DNA of 64,000 nt from Burkholderiales bacterium (GTDB lineage Bacteria > Pseudomonadota > Gammaproteobacteria > Burkholderiales > Burkholderiaceae_C). The stretch spans positions 62,001 through 126,000 of the forward strand of contig CANBTT010000002.1 in the NCBI GenBank assembly GCA_947372465.1. Direction: 5' to 3'. The position numbers were made by a program, and so were the translations under genes. The notes beneath the pieces are model-generated. The model was not told the DNA's origin, searched no databases, and saw nothing but the letters and a program-made list of their open reading frames with translations. Below are positions 34,605-44,087 of the stretch, piece after piece; within the stretch, counting starts at the first letter, position 1, and every line of letters starts with the position of its first letter.

Positions 34605-35555
34605 TTATGCCACCATGGTGTGGTTTAACTCACCAACTTCCTCTATCCAGAGTTTAAGGCGATCACCGGGTTTCAAAAATAACTTTCTGGCCATTCCAAC
34701 GCCAGAGGGTGTTCCTGTAAGTACCAAGTCACCTGGGTGCAGAGTGATGCGAGTGGACAGGGCTTCTATTTGTTCAGCAATGTTGAAGATCAACTTATTG
34801 GTGTTGGAGTCTTGCATCAACTCATCATTGACCCAAAGCTTCATGGCGAGTTGATGGGGGTCACTGACTTGATCGGCGGGCACGATCCAGGGGCCAAGCG
34901 GGCATGCATCATCAAAACACTTTTGACCAATCCAGTCCATGTGAAAAGGCGATGTGGGCGGATTTTTAGGACGCCGCATGGCGTCTCTTGCGGAGAGATC
35001 ATTGGCGATGGTGTAACCGGCAACGTATTTCATGGCGTCTTTTGCCAAGACACGGCTACAAGTTTTCCCAATCACAACAGCCAATTCGATCTCCCAATCC
35101 AGCATCTTGGAATAGTGCGGGATCTTGACCTTTGAGTCTGGGCCAATGATGGTGGAGCGAGATGATTTAACGAAATGCCAGGGCATTTCACCCAACTCTT
35201 TCATATTTGGGCCTGGGGGCAAGCCTGTCACGCGGGCCATTTCTTGCATGTGATCAGAATAGTTGGCACCCGCGCAGTAAATATCACCCGGGTACATCAA
35301 GGGTGCTGAAAGCTTGCATTTTTTCAGCTCTATGCCTTTGGGTCTGATTTCTTTTGCGCGAATGGCTTTGGCCTTTTGGGTCAATACTTTATTGGACGAG
35401 GCCCAAGTGTCCATGATGGCCATGACAGAGTTGAGCTGTGGGTTGCCCAACAGTTTGCTCGCATCGTAGACCAAAGAGTCGACCACCACGCCGGCGTGTA
35501 AGCTTTTTTCAATGCGATGGGTGATCAATTGATAATGACCTTGCGAGTTTTTCAA
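34605..35555 (-). CDS. Fumarylacetoacetate hydrolase (FAH)-family protein
   Basis: 316 aa when started at TTG 35555, which has AAGGAG seven bases upstream; the ATG at 35675 would add 40 residues unlike the family. The C-terminal FAH domain shows metal ligands in MLDWEIELAVVIGK (D-x-E-x-E), substrate-side blocks YCAGANYSDHMQEM and IANDLSARDAMRR, and the closing GDLVLTGTPSGVGMARK. Members hydrolyse acylpyruvates or catalyse isomerisation/decarboxylation in meta-cleavage pathways. It is divergent from the Bug gene at 35797, and together with hpaH suggests aromatic ring-fission degradation. Confidence 0.9.
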   Translation of the reverse strand: MKNSQGHYQLITHRIEKSLHAGVVVDSLVYDASKLLGNPQLNSVMAIMDTWASSNKVLTQKAKAIRAKEIRPKGIELKKCKLSAPLMYPGDIYCAGANYSDHMQEMARVTGLPPGPNMKELGEMPWHFVKSSRSTIIGPDSKVKIPHYSKMLDWEIELAVVIGKTCSRVLAKDAMKYVAGYTIANDLSARDAMRRPKNPPTSPFHMDWIGQKCFDDACPLGPWIVPADQVSDPHQLAMKLWVNDELMQDSNTNKLIFNIAEQIEALSTRITLHPGDLVLTGTPSGVGMARKLFLKPGDRLKLWIEEVGELNHTMVA

Positions 35556-35796
35556 ACCTGTTCTCCTTAATATGCGGTTGTTGAGTGGTTTGCTTGACTT
35601 TAAAAAATGAGCCAAACCAAACCGTTCGATCAAGTGTGCATTTATACAACAAGCTTTGCGCTTTGAATAGGCCAATAACCCTGATCATGAAAGCTAAAAC
35701 TTGGCAATAGACTGAATCCCTTTGTGTCATGGATTGTGTGCAAAAATAGGGTGTTTGAAGACGAATGAATTGTTTACACTGAAAACGAGGTTTGAT

Positions 35797-36795
35797 ATGT
35801 TAAAAAATATAATTAAATTGTCCCTCCATTTGCTCGCATCCCTTTGCATGGCCTTTTCTTGCTCCACGCATTTGGCCATGGCAAACGATGCGGATTACCC
35901 CAGCAAGCCCATTACCATCATTGTGGCCTACGCGCCAGGCGGACAAGGGGATGCGTTTGCCCGCATCATCTCTGAGCGCTTAAGCCAAATTTATAAGCAG
36001 TCGGTCGTGGTCGACAACCGCCCCGGTGTTTCTGGTGTTGTGGGTACTCGTTTGGCCGCCAAGGCCAAAAACGATGGCTACACTCTTTTTTTAGGCCAGA
36101 CAGGGGAAATTGTTGTCAACCGATCCATGATGAAAGATTTGGGTTTTGATCCCGTGAAGGATTTCATTCCTGTTGTATTGATTGGAAACGCGCCCTTGGT
36201 GCTGTTGGTTTCCTCCGATTCGCCTTTGTCCTCGGTCAATGAGTTGGTGGAGCTTGCCAAATCAAAACCAGGGCGGTTGAGCTTTGGCAGCGTTGGTGCG
36301 GGTACTCCTGGCCATCTTGCGGCGACGGCACTTTCTTTGGGTTTGAAGTCAGAAATGGTCCATGTGCCCTACAAAGGTGTGGGGCCATTGATGGCCGATT
36401 TGATGTCCCAGCGCTTGGATTTTTTCTTCAGTAGCGCCTCTGCTGCCATGCCACAGGTCAAGGGCGGGAAGCTCAAGGCCTTGGCTGTCAGCACGCCTCA
36501 CAGAATGAACTCATTGCCACAAGTGCCCACCATTGCAGAGACAGTGTTGCCTGGGTTCAATTACTCCTTGTGGGGAGGATTGTTTGCACCTGTTGGCACG
36601 CCAAGGAATGTCATTCAGAGTTTGAACAAGGAAATCAATCAAATTTTGGCACTCCCAGACGTCAAAGCTCAAATGGAAAAGGACAGCTTGGCCGTCCCTT
36701 CCAACAACATCCAAGAATTCAGCAACTACATCGCTTCGGAGTCGGTCAAATTCGAGCGCTTGGTCAACGATGCCAAATTGAAGTTGGACAATTAA
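35797..36795 (+). CDS. Bug/TctC-family periplasmic solute-binding protein
   Basis: 332 aa from ATG 35797, supported by GAGG six bases upstream and a signal peptide ending near STHLAMAND. Blocks seen are PSKPITIIVAYAPGGQGDAFAR, VDNRPGVSGVVGTRLAA, NDGYTLFLG, SFGSVGAGTPGHLAA and HVPYKGVGPLMADLM. It is the first gene of a three-gene plus-strand run with an alpha/beta hydrolase and another Bug gene, suggesting the hydrolase acts on a ligand or precursor of these receptors. Confidence 0.93.
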   Translation: MLKNIIKLSLHLLASLCMAFSCSTHLAMANDADYPSKPITIIVAYAPGGQGDAFARIISERLSQIYKQSVVVDNRPGVSGVVGTRLAAKAKNDGYTLFLGQTGEIVVNRSMMKDLGFDPVKDFIPVVLIGNAPLVLLVSSDSPLSSVNELVELAKSKPGRLSFGSVGAGTPGHLAATALSLGLKSEMVHVPYKGVGPLMADLMSQRLDFFFSSASAAMPQVKGGKLKALAVSTPHRMNSLPQVPTIAETVLPGFNYSLWGGLFAPVGTPRNVIQSLNKEINQILALPDVKAQMEKDSLAVPSNNIQEFSNYIASESVKFERLVNDAKLKLDN

Positions 36796-36852
36796 TTAGA
36801 CTCTCCCTTGAGGGAGGGGTGCAGGCACCCATTTTTTTTAAGGAGCTCAAAA

Positions 36853-38049
36853 ATGTTCAGATCTAAAACCAAAAATTTGTTTTTTCTGAGCGTCTTGTCT
36901 TTGTCCTTTGGTGTCTGCGCGCAACTCGCGCCGGTTCGAACCTGGCCTGAGTTAAGAGATGCTGTTATCGACCGGGTTCAAAGAAATGCTTATCCTCTAA
37001 CCGGCTTTGCTCAAACCGATGTCAAAGAGGTCATGCAACGCATCCAATCTCTTGACCGCGATGAATGGGCCAATTCATGGATGATTCAGGGTGAGCAGTA
37101 CATGCACAAAGCCTTGTCTCATTCAAACGAGCCTGTTTTGGCCAGCGAGGACTTTTTGAACGCATGGCGTTACTTTAGTTTTGGTGCGTGGCCCACGCAA
37201 AATTCATTGCAAAAGAAAAGAGCGTTTGAGCGCTCAACACAAGCGTTCAGGTCCTATGCTGCCCTTCAAAACCCTCGCATTGAAGTGATCAGAGTGCCCT
37301 TTGAGGGACGAGAAATCATTGGGTATTTGCAATTGCCCCAAGGGGTGAAGAACCCCCCCGTTGTTCTTAGCATCGGTGGGCTTGACAGTTACAAGGAGTT
37401 TGTCGTTGAGCAGTATGGCCCGCACTATATCAATGCAAAGCTGGGATATTTGGCGCTGGATATGCCTGGTACAGGAGAAGCGGTGGTCAAAGTCGACGTT
37501 GGCGCAGAAAAGATCTTCTCCAAGGTCCTTGACTATTTAAAGACCCGGGCGGACCTTTCTCAATCAAATTTCTTTGTGATGGGGGTGTCGTGGGGAGGGC
37601 ACTGGTCTGCGAGATTGGGGTTCTTGGAGAAAGATCGATTAAAAGGGGCTGTCGTATGGGGTGGGCCAGTCGATCGTTACTTTGCAAGGGAGTGGCAAGC
37701 CAAAGCGCTTTCGACAAAGGAGTATTTGTTCGATCTGTTTGCCGCTAGAGCTGCTGTTTACGGGGTCAATGATTTGGAAGATTTCTATCAATATGGGCCC
37801 AAAATGTCCTTGATCAAAAGCGGTTTGATCTCAAACCCTTCAACGGCCATGTTGCTGGTCAACGGTGAGAAGGACAGCCAAGTTCCGATTGAGGATTTGT
37901 ACGCACTCTTGAAATCTGGAACACCCAAGGAAGCCTGGGTCAATCCTCAAGGGGGGCATATTGGTCGAGGAGCCGGTTGGCCTGACATTGAAATCCTTAA
38001 AACGGTGATCATTCCTTGGCTTGTTAGACGAAATTCAAGCGCTCATTGA
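36853..38049 (+). CDS. Exported alpha/beta hydrolase (FrsA/DUF1100-like esterase)
   Basis: 398 aa from ATG 36853, which has AAGGAG at ideal distance. A signal peptide ends near VCAQL. The nucleophile elbow is GVSWGG with S246, the acid is probably the Asp in LLVNGEKDSQVP and the base the His in NPQGGHIGRG. The blocks VPFEGREIIGYLQLP and VVLSIGGLDSYKE resemble FrsA-like esterases and 2,6-dihydroxypseudooxynicotine hydrolase (C-C bond hydrolase). It lies between two Bug receptor genes, overlapping none, and probably cleaves an ester or diketone in the periplasm. Confidence 0.85.
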   Translation: MFRSKTKNLFFLSVLSLSFGVCAQLAPVRTWPELRDAVIDRVQRNAYPLTGFAQTDVKEVMQRIQSLDRDEWANSWMIQGEQYMHKALSHSNEPVLASEDFLNAWRYFSFGAWPTQNSLQKKRAFERSTQAFRSYAALQNPRIEVIRVPFEGREIIGYLQLPQGVKNPPVVLSIGGLDSYKEFVVEQYGPHYINAKLGYLALDMPGTGEAVVKVDVGAEKIFSKVLDYLKTRADLSQSNFFVMGVSWGGHWSARLGFLEKDRLKGAVVWGGPVDRYFAREWQAKALSTKEYLFDLFAARAAVYGVNDLEDFYQYGPKMSLIKSGLISNPSTAMLLVNGEKDSQVPIEDLYALLKSGTPKEAWVNPQGGHIGRGAGWPDIEILKTVIIPWLVRRNSSAH

Positions 38050-38065
38050 TGGAGGACCCGCATTC

Positions 38066-39034
38066 ATGAAAACAATGCATTTGAAATTGCTCTTGTTGTC
38101 TTGTGCCTTTGCCGTGGGCGCTGTGCAAGCTCAAATTTACCCCTCTAAGCCAATCAAAATCATTGTTCCTTATTCGCCGGGAGGCTTTGCCGACTCTGGT
38201 GTCAGGGCCATCAGTGAGGGCTTGGGGACTCGTCTTGGGACAAGCATCGTCATTGAAAACCGCCCCGGCGCGAGTGGTGTCATTGGGGTGATGGCGGTCT
38301 CCAATGCACCTGCTGACGGATACACCTTTTTGCTGGGCTTTGATGGCACACTGATCACCTATCCCTTCATGGTGTCAAAACCCCCCTTCAATGTTTTGAA
38401 GGACCTCACAGCCATTTCTAAAATAGGGGACTCGGCCATGATTTTGGCCGCTCACCCCTCATTGCCCGTCAAAAATATTGCCGATCTCATTGAGTACTCA
38501 AAACAAAAGGGAGTGCCCTTGCCTTACGGCAGTTCAGGTCTGGGCTCCACACCGCACTTGGCGGGTGAACTCTTTAAAGCAAGGACCAATGTGTCGCTTG
38601 AGCACATTGCTTATAAGGGCGGTGGCCAAGCCACCATCGACACCTTGGGGGGGCAAATTCCCATGGTTTTTACGACCCTGGCCACTGTTCAGCAGTACAT
38701 CAAAACGGGCAAACTCAATGCATTGGGGGTGACCAGTGCCAAACGACTGAGTGCCTTGCCCGACACCCCGACTTTCATTGAAGGGGGGGTGCCTGGCTTC
38801 GTGCTATCGACTTGGATTGGCATATTTGCGCCACCTTCTACCCCCAAAGCCATCATTGACAAAGTCCAAGTCGAGCTGTCAAAGGTATTGATGGTGCCCA
38901 GTGTCAAAGAGCGACTGGGTACTTTGGGCATCGAGCCCTCCGGTAACACCCATGAGCAATTCACAGAACAAATTGCCAGCGATCTGGCGATGTGGGGGCC
39001 CATTGTTAAAAAAGCCAACATCAATTTAGATTGA
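38066..39034 (+). CDS. Bug/TctC-family periplasmic solute-binding protein
   Basis: 322 aa from ATG 38066 (GGAGG ten bases upstream; an ATG three codons later is also possible). Signal cleavage is likely near AVQAQ. Blocks seen are PSKPIKIIVPYSPGGFADSGVR, IENRPGASGVIGVMAVS, PADGYTFLLG, PYGSSGLGSTPHLAGE and HIAYKGGGQATID. It is the last gene of the Bug-hydrolase-Bug run; two receptors of different sequence in one operon may bind two related ligands. It converges on the MFS gene with a 24-bp gap. Confidence 0.93.
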   Translation: MKTMHLKLLLLSCAFAVGAVQAQIYPSKPIKIIVPYSPGGFADSGVRAISEGLGTRLGTSIVIENRPGASGVIGVMAVSNAPADGYTFLLGFDGTLITYPFMVSKPPFNVLKDLTAISKIGDSAMILAAHPSLPVKNIADLIEYSKQKGVPLPYGSSGLGSTPHLAGELFKARTNVSLEHIAYKGGGQATIDTLGGQIPMVFTTLATVQQYIKTGKLNALGVTSAKRLSALPDTPTFIEGGVPGFVLSTWIGIFAPPSTPKAIIDKVQVELSKVLMVPSVKERLGTLGIEPSGNTHEQFTEQIASDLAMWGPIVKKANINLD

Positions 39035-39058
39035 TGGGCGCCTTGCTCCAAGATGGTT

Positions 39059-40744
39059 TCAAGCGCTCTCTGTGCTCTTCATGACGTAGCGATTCACGAT
39101 AGGTGGGGATTCTAGGGTGTGAAAGGCCATTTTGCGGTCCCTGATGGTGACATCGGATTCAGACATTCTGTCAAATCGCCTGAGGTGGTCGTTCCATGAC
39201 TCATCCTCGACCACTTCAACATATCGCTCTGGGCGCGCCACATCGTGAAGCAACTCCCACCTCAGCGCGCCATGCCTTAAGCGGCTCCTGCGACTTTCTT
39301 GCATCAATTCTGTGAAGGCTTTGGACTTTTTGGGATCGATGATGTATTCAATGGTCATCATGATGTGACCCACCTCCGCTGGCTTGGGGTGAGAAGGCGG
39401 AATCAAGGCGTGAGATGGGGTCAAGTCATCTTCCAGGCCTGCATCGGGTCTAAAGTGGTTGACCAAATAGGTGCCAATGAGTCCGGCCAAGGCCGCCAAT
39501 GTCAGGCTGATCGGCACGGAACTGATCGTGGCGACTTGTCCCCAAAGTGCAGCCCCAAAAGCGGATGAGCCCATGATGGCCATTTGGTAGGTGGACATGC
39601 CTCGCGCGCGGACCCAGTCGGGCAACCCCATTTGAGCCGAGACGCTGAGTGTGTTGGCTGTTGAGATCCATGCGGCCCCAGCCAAGCACATGCAGGCCAT
39701 GGTGATGAAAGGAATGTGGTTAAAGGCGATGATCACCATGGCGATGGTTTGAAGGATACAGCCTCTGATGATCAGCTGATCCCTGGAGTACATCATGCGC
39801 AGCTTTGGGATGTAGAGGGCCGCACAAATGGCACCAATGCCCATGCAGGCCAAAACGATGGTGAATGTGCTTGCATCACCACCGTCTAGATTTTTTGCCA
39901 CCAAGGGCAACAAGGCGATGAGTGCGGTGGAGCTAAAGAAGAAAATGGCGATGCGAATCAAAACGCCCTTGAAATGTGAGGACTGAGAAATAAATTGAAC
40001 GCCGACCCGCATGGCGCTCCAAAGCTTTTCACGGCCCAAGGGGTTGGCCACTTTCTCTCTTTTCCAAGTGCTCATGATGATGGCCGATACCACGGACATC
40101 AGCGCATTCAAAGCGTAGACCCATGCACTGCCCATTGAGGCAATGATGGCTCCGGCAAGCAAGGGGCCCACCACTCGAGAGGTGTTCATGGACACGGCGT
40201 TCAAGGCCAGACCAGAGGCCAGTTGTGTCTTGGGAAGCAATTCAGGAACAACGGAGGAGAAAACTGGCCAGCGCATGGCCAGTCCAATGCCATTGCAAAA
40301 GGTCAGAGCAATGAGCATCATGGGGGACAAATTCCCAAAAAACACGAGCAAACTCAAGATAACGGCAATAAAAGCAATCCAGATTTGGGTAAAAATCAAA
40401 AATTTGCGCCTGTCCAGTATGTCTGCCAAGGCACCGCAGGGCAAGCCGAGCAAGAAGACGGGCAGGGTAGAGGCCGACTGCACCAAGGCAACCCAGATGG
40501 GCGTGACATTCATGGATGTCATCATCCAGGCTCCAGCCACATCGTTCATCCACATGCAAATGTTTGCAACCAACCAGCACCCCCAAAGCATGCGAAAGAC
40601 AGGCTGCTCAAAGGGGGTAAAGATGCTTTGGTCTTCTTGTATAGGAGAATTCAAACTGGGCAGGACGTTAACATTAAAATCAAGACATGGGCTTGGGTTA
40701 TGATCTGAGAGATGGCTCATTTGAGCACAGGTCTTTGGATCCAT
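39059..40744 (-). CDS. MFS exporter of the MFS_3 (EntS-like) type with C-terminal monooxygenase-like domain
   Basis: 561 aa from ATG 40744; a GTG at 40783 and ATG at 40720 are alternatives. Residues from FTPFEQPVFRMLW onward form about 10-12 membrane helices with the major-facilitator loop GALADILDRRKFLI. The last 110 residues (HIMMTIEYIIDP to KMAFHTLE) form a soluble domain resembling antibiotic-biosynthesis-monooxygenase folds, a combination typical of the MFS_3 family (Pfam PF05977 as I recall). It likely exports small molecules. It is divergent from the Bug gene at 40857 with a 112-bp gap. Confidence 0.87.
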   Translation of the reverse strand: MDPKTCAQMSHLSDHNPSPCLDFNVNVLPSLNSPIQEDQSIFTPFEQPVFRMLWGCWLVANICMWMNDVAGAWMMTSMNVTPIWVALVQSASTLPVFLLGLPCGALADILDRRKFLIFTQIWIAFIAVILSLLVFFGNLSPMMLIALTFCNGIGLAMRWPVFSSVVPELLPKTQLASGLALNAVSMNTSRVVGPLLAGAIIASMGSAWVYALNALMSVVSAIIMSTWKREKVANPLGREKLWSAMRVGVQFISQSSHFKGVLIRIAIFFFSSTALIALLPLVAKNLDGGDASTFTIVLACMGIGAICAALYIPKLRMMYSRDQLIIRGCILQTIAMVIIAFNHIPFITMACMCLAGAAWISTANTLSVSAQMGLPDWVRARGMSTYQMAIMGSSAFGAALWGQVATISSVPISLTLAALAGLIGTYLVNHFRPDAGLEDDLTPSHALIPPSHPKPAEVGHIMMTIEYIIDPKKSKAFTELMQESRRSRLRHGALRWELLHDVARPERYVEVVEDESWNDHLRRFDRMSESDVTIRDRKMAFHTLESPPIVNRYVMKSTESA

Positions 40745-40856
40745 TCTACCGCTGCGCAAGGCGCAGTGCTCGTCTTGAGCCACGCTTCACAATTCTTTTA
40801 ACTGTTCTTCCTCGGTCTTGCTTTTTTGTTTTTTTGAGGGGAAAAGTCCTTTTTTT

Positions 40857-41825
40857 ATGATGAATCAGTTCTTTGTAGCCGTGACAAAAGCATTTTTTGG
40901 CGGATTTTTGTTGTTTTGCCTAGGTGCTCAAGCCCTTGACTATCCCGTCAAGCCCATCACCATTGTGGTGGGTTTCTCTGCGGGGGGGTCCAGCGATGTC
41001 ATCGCCCGAATCGTTGCCGAAAGGCTCTCCAGTGGGCTTGCTCAGCCTGTGGTGGTTGAGAACCGAGCAGGCGTGGGCTCGATTGTGGGGGCGACTTTCG
41101 TCTCTCACGCCAAACCCGATGGTTATACGCTTTTGATGGGGGCGAGTGGGCCCATGGTGTTTAACCACGCTTTGTATGCCAAGTTGCCTTATGGCATTCA
41201 AGACTTTACGCCCATTTCATTGATTTGTACCTTCCCACTCTTGCTGCTCAGTTCAGCCAATCAACCCTTTAAAACCCTGGATGATTTGATTGCCTACGGC
41301 AAGAAAAATCCTGATAAAGTGAATTACAGCGCCAGTTCCTCGGCCTTTCAACTTGTCACTGAGTTGCTCAACAAAAAGTTTGGTACGCGCTTTGCTCACA
41401 TCCCTTACAAAGGCAGCAACGACTCTGTCGCTGCCTTGCTCAGCAACGACGTGACCATGACTTTGGTGGATGCGGGTGCCGCGTCACCCGCACTTCAATC
41501 TGCTCGCGCTAGGGTGTTGGCCGTGACGTCGGCCGAACGCTTGGGTGAAATGCCAAGTGTCCCGACCATGAGCGAGTTGGGTGTGGACATGAAAGTCTCC
41601 TTTTGGACGGGTTTGTTGGCGCCTTCTGGCACCCCCAAAGAGGTTGTGAAGCGTCTCAACGAGGAAATGGTCAAAGTCTTGGCCCACCCCGATGTCAAGC
41701 GCAAATTTGCCAGTCTCTATGTGATCCCCACTAGCAGTTCACCTGAAGAGTTGTCTCGACAAATCAGCTCGGAGATTTCACTTTGGAAGGATGTCGCGCT
41801 TGAAAACCGCATCAAGGCCGACTGA
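40857..41825 (+). CDS. Bug/TctC-family periplasmic solute-binding protein
   Basis: 322 aa from ATG 40857; signal peptide core FFGGFLLFCLGAQA. Blocks seen are PVKPITIVVGFSAGGSSDVIAR, VENRAGVGSIVGATFVS, KPDGYTLLMG, NYSASSSAFQLVTELL and HIPYKGSNDSVAALL. It lies 20 bp upstream of an AEC-family transporter gene on the same strand. AEC carriers are not the usual TctAB partners, but co-transcription would be consistent with handling of the same carboxylate; that is inference. Confidence 0.93.
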   Translation: MMNQFFVAVTKAFFGGFLLFCLGAQALDYPVKPITIVVGFSAGGSSDVIARIVAERLSSGLAQPVVVENRAGVGSIVGATFVSHAKPDGYTLLMGASGPMVFNHALYAKLPYGIQDFTPISLICTFPLLLLSSANQPFKTLDDLIAYGKKNPDKVNYSASSSAFQLVTELLNKKFGTRFAHIPYKGSNDSVAALLSNDVTMTLVDAGAASPALQSARARVLAVTSAERLGEMPSVPTMSELGVDMKVSFWTGLLAPSGTPKEVVKRLNEEMVKVLAHPDVKRKFASLYVIPTSSSPEELSRQISSEISLWKDVALENRIKAD

Positions 41826-41845
41826 GCCTTTTTCAAAGCAAAAGA

Positions 41846-42784
41846 ATGGGTGATCTCAATACCTTGTCCGCCTATCCGGCGCTCTTGGCGCAGCTCCTAC
41901 CCGTCATCTGCTGCGCTGCAATAGGCTTTTACTGGGGCAGAATGGGCAAAATCTTTCCCAGTGAATTTGTCTCCAATGTGGCGATTTCATTTGCAACCCC
42001 GTCCTTGGTTTTTTACACTCTGGTGACGACCAGCATGGACAACGAGTTGCTGCTGAGGGTGGGTGCTGCAGCGGTGGTGTCTGTCATCGTGATGGCTTCA
42101 ATTGCTTGTGTATTGCTCAGGCTCACGGGCTTGCCTGTTTTGTTTTTGCTCCCCTGTGCAACCTTTCCCAATGCAGGCAATTTGGGACTGCCCATGGCGC
42201 AGTTGTCGTACGGGGATGACGGCATGGTCATTGCGGTGACTTTCTTTGCTATTTTTTCATTTATGCAGCACACCGTGGGGGTCAGCTTTTTAGCTTGGGC
42301 CAATCACAAAAAAGCGTCGGGCAAGCAAAATTTTCCCTATGGTGTCGCTTTGGTGGGGATCGCGGCGGTCTTGGTCCGAGCTTTTCACGTAGAAGTACCT
42401 GCACCTATTTTGGGCAGTGCCAAGATGGTGGGCTCACTTGCCGTGCCCTTGATGTTGATCAGCTTGGGGTATGCCTTGTCCGTTTTGCAAAAGTCCAGGT
42501 TAAAGGAGGGCTCAAAACTTGGGCTGGTGAGGCTAACGGTTGGTGCATTGGGTGGGACCATCTTGATCTATTTTGCCAATTTCCCACTCCTCATCAGTGA
42601 AGTGATCATGCTGCAGCTCTTGATGCCGGTAGCCGTGGTGAACTACATTTACACCGATCGCATGACCGAGTACGGGGACACCGCTGCAGCTGCTGTATTG
42701 GTCTCTACCTGTGTTTTTGCTGTCTTGTCTCCATTGATCATCGCTTGGTCTTCTTTTGGGGGCTCCTTGTTGATCGCTAGATGA
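41846..42784 (+). CDS. AEC-family (auxin efflux carrier/malonate type) transporter
   Basis: 312 aa with about ten hydrophobic helices in two five-helix halves. Segments such as FATPSLVFYTL and TFPNAGNLGLPMAQLSYG near the middle are characteristic of the AEC/membrane transport family, and SLAVPLMLISLGYAL opens the second half. Bacterial members move malate, malonate or other organic acids. It directly follows a Bug receptor gene. Substrate is not deducible. Confidence 0.88.
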   Translation: MGDLNTLSAYPALLAQLLPVICCAAIGFYWGRMGKIFPSEFVSNVAISFATPSLVFYTLVTTSMDNELLLRVGAAAVVSVIVMASIACVLLRLTGLPVLFLLPCATFPNAGNLGLPMAQLSYGDDGMVIAVTFFAIFSFMQHTVGVSFLAWANHKKASGKQNFPYGVALVGIAAVLVRAFHVEVPAPILGSAKMVGSLAVPLMLISLGYALSVLQKSRLKEGSKLGLVRLTVGALGGTILIYFANFPLLISEVIMLQLLMPVAVVNYIYTDRMTEYGDTAAAAVLVSTCVFAVLSPLIIAWSSFGGSLLIAR

Positions 42785-42984
42785 GTCTCTTGATTTTCAA
42801 CAAAAATGATCAAAATCAACGTCCTCTGATCACAAAACATGTTACTTGGCGCAGAAATTGATCAGTTTGAGCACATCTTGCCTTACACTAATCGTTTTTC
42901 TCTAGATGACAAGAATGTCATTTGAGAGAAAATACGCGTTTTGTTTATTACTCCAGTAATTGAATCTATCTTTAAGAGGTATCA

Positions 42985-44010
42985 ATGAATTCAACGGCCA
43001 CATCCAACGAGAAACCAAGTCTCGTTAAGCAAATTTTTACAGATCCCAATAGTGCTGTTTTCAATATTTGGGTGAACATCATCAATTTTTGGATCTTTGT
43101 TTCTTGTTTGTCCTTGGCTGGAGAGACCTTAGAGCCTTACGCGACAGAACATGCAGTTGTGTTTCATTGGATTGAAATCATTGCGGTCACGTTTTTTACG
43201 TTTGATTATTTGGGCAATTTGTACTTCGCCTCAGACCGTGTCAAATACTTCTTTAGTTTCTGGGGCTTGGTGGACTTGATCTCCATTCTTCCCACTTTCT
43301 TGCAATTCTTGAACCTCTCAAGCTTACAAGGCACCAAGGTGCTTAGAGTGCTTCGCGTTGTTCGGGTCCTTCGGGTCTTGAAAATGGCCAGAATTGCAGT
43401 GCAAAAGATCATGAGTGCGGGCCACAGCAAGAACCCCATTTTGACGAATCTCAAGATTTACTTCATTGCATTGTTCTCTGTGGTGATGATTTCCAGCACC
43501 CTCATGTACTATGTTGAAGGCAGTTTGTATTCGGCTGAGTCTTTGGCTGCGGGACAAGAAGCTCTGGATGCAGAGCTCAAAGCCAACCCATTGCCTGAGA
43601 ACTCACCACCTGAGGCCTCTGTGTTCATGCCTGTGGACCCCTTGAGTGGCAACCCCATACCTGCCGACAAACGCTTCTACACTTCAATTCCCGCCGCAAT
43701 GTGGTGGTGCATGGTCACTTTAACCACCACGGGTTATGGTGACATGTTCCCCTTGACGGCTGCCGGGCGAGTCATTGCATGCTTCACCATGTTGCTTGGC
43801 TTGGTACTGTTTGGTATTTTGTTGAACATCGTGGGTAAAACCATCATGGTCATGCTCTTTGGTGAGCAAATGTCCGAAGACGAGCCAGCGGCCAAAAGAG
43901 ACACGATCATTAATTTGATGGTCAAGCGCAACTGGATCAGCCAAGAAAGAGCAGAGCAAGTTGAACGCTTGAGCGAAGACGACATCAAAGACCGATTAAA
44001 ACATCTTTAA
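42985..44010 (+). CDS. Voltage-gated potassium channel (Kv type)
   Basis: 341 aa with six membrane segments. The S4 voltage sensor carries Arg/Lys every third residue (LRVLRVVRVLRVLK, about 119-133), and the selectivity filter is TTGYGD (248-253). The loop between S5 and the pore helix (about 178-235) is some 55 residues long, acidic and Pro-rich, much longer than in KvAP-type channels. A 50-residue cytoplasmic tail ends in a charged helix. It stands alone: 200 bp upstream is non-coding, and a strong terminator follows. Confidence 0.92.
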   Translation: MNSTATSNEKPSLVKQIFTDPNSAVFNIWVNIINFWIFVSCLSLAGETLEPYATEHAVVFHWIEIIAVTFFTFDYLGNLYFASDRVKYFFSFWGLVDLISILPTFLQFLNLSSLQGTKVLRVLRVVRVLRVLKMARIAVQKIMSAGHSKNPILTNLKIYFIALFSVVMISSTLMYYVEGSLYSAESLAAGQEALDAELKANPLPENSPPEASVFMPVDPLSGNPIPADKRFYTSIPAAMWWCMVTLTTTGYGDMFPLTAAGRVIACFTMLLGLVLFGILLNIVGKTIMVMLFGEQMSEDEPAAKRDTIINLMVKRNWISQERAEQVERLSEDDIKDRLKHL

Positions 44011-44030
44011 GGTTCTTTCCTTAAAATCAA

Positions 44031-44058
44031 AGGCCTGACTTGTTCGGGCCTTTTTTTT
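44031..44058 (+). terminator. Rho-independent terminator after the potassium channel gene
   Basis: An 8-bp stem AGGCCTGA/TTCGGGCCT with loop CTTGT is followed at once by eight T residues, 20 bases after the channel stop codon. It includes one T-G wobble pair. This is a textbook intrinsic terminator. Confidence 0.85.
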
Positions 44059-44087
44059 GGGGTCAATTTAAATCACTTTGATTTCAA

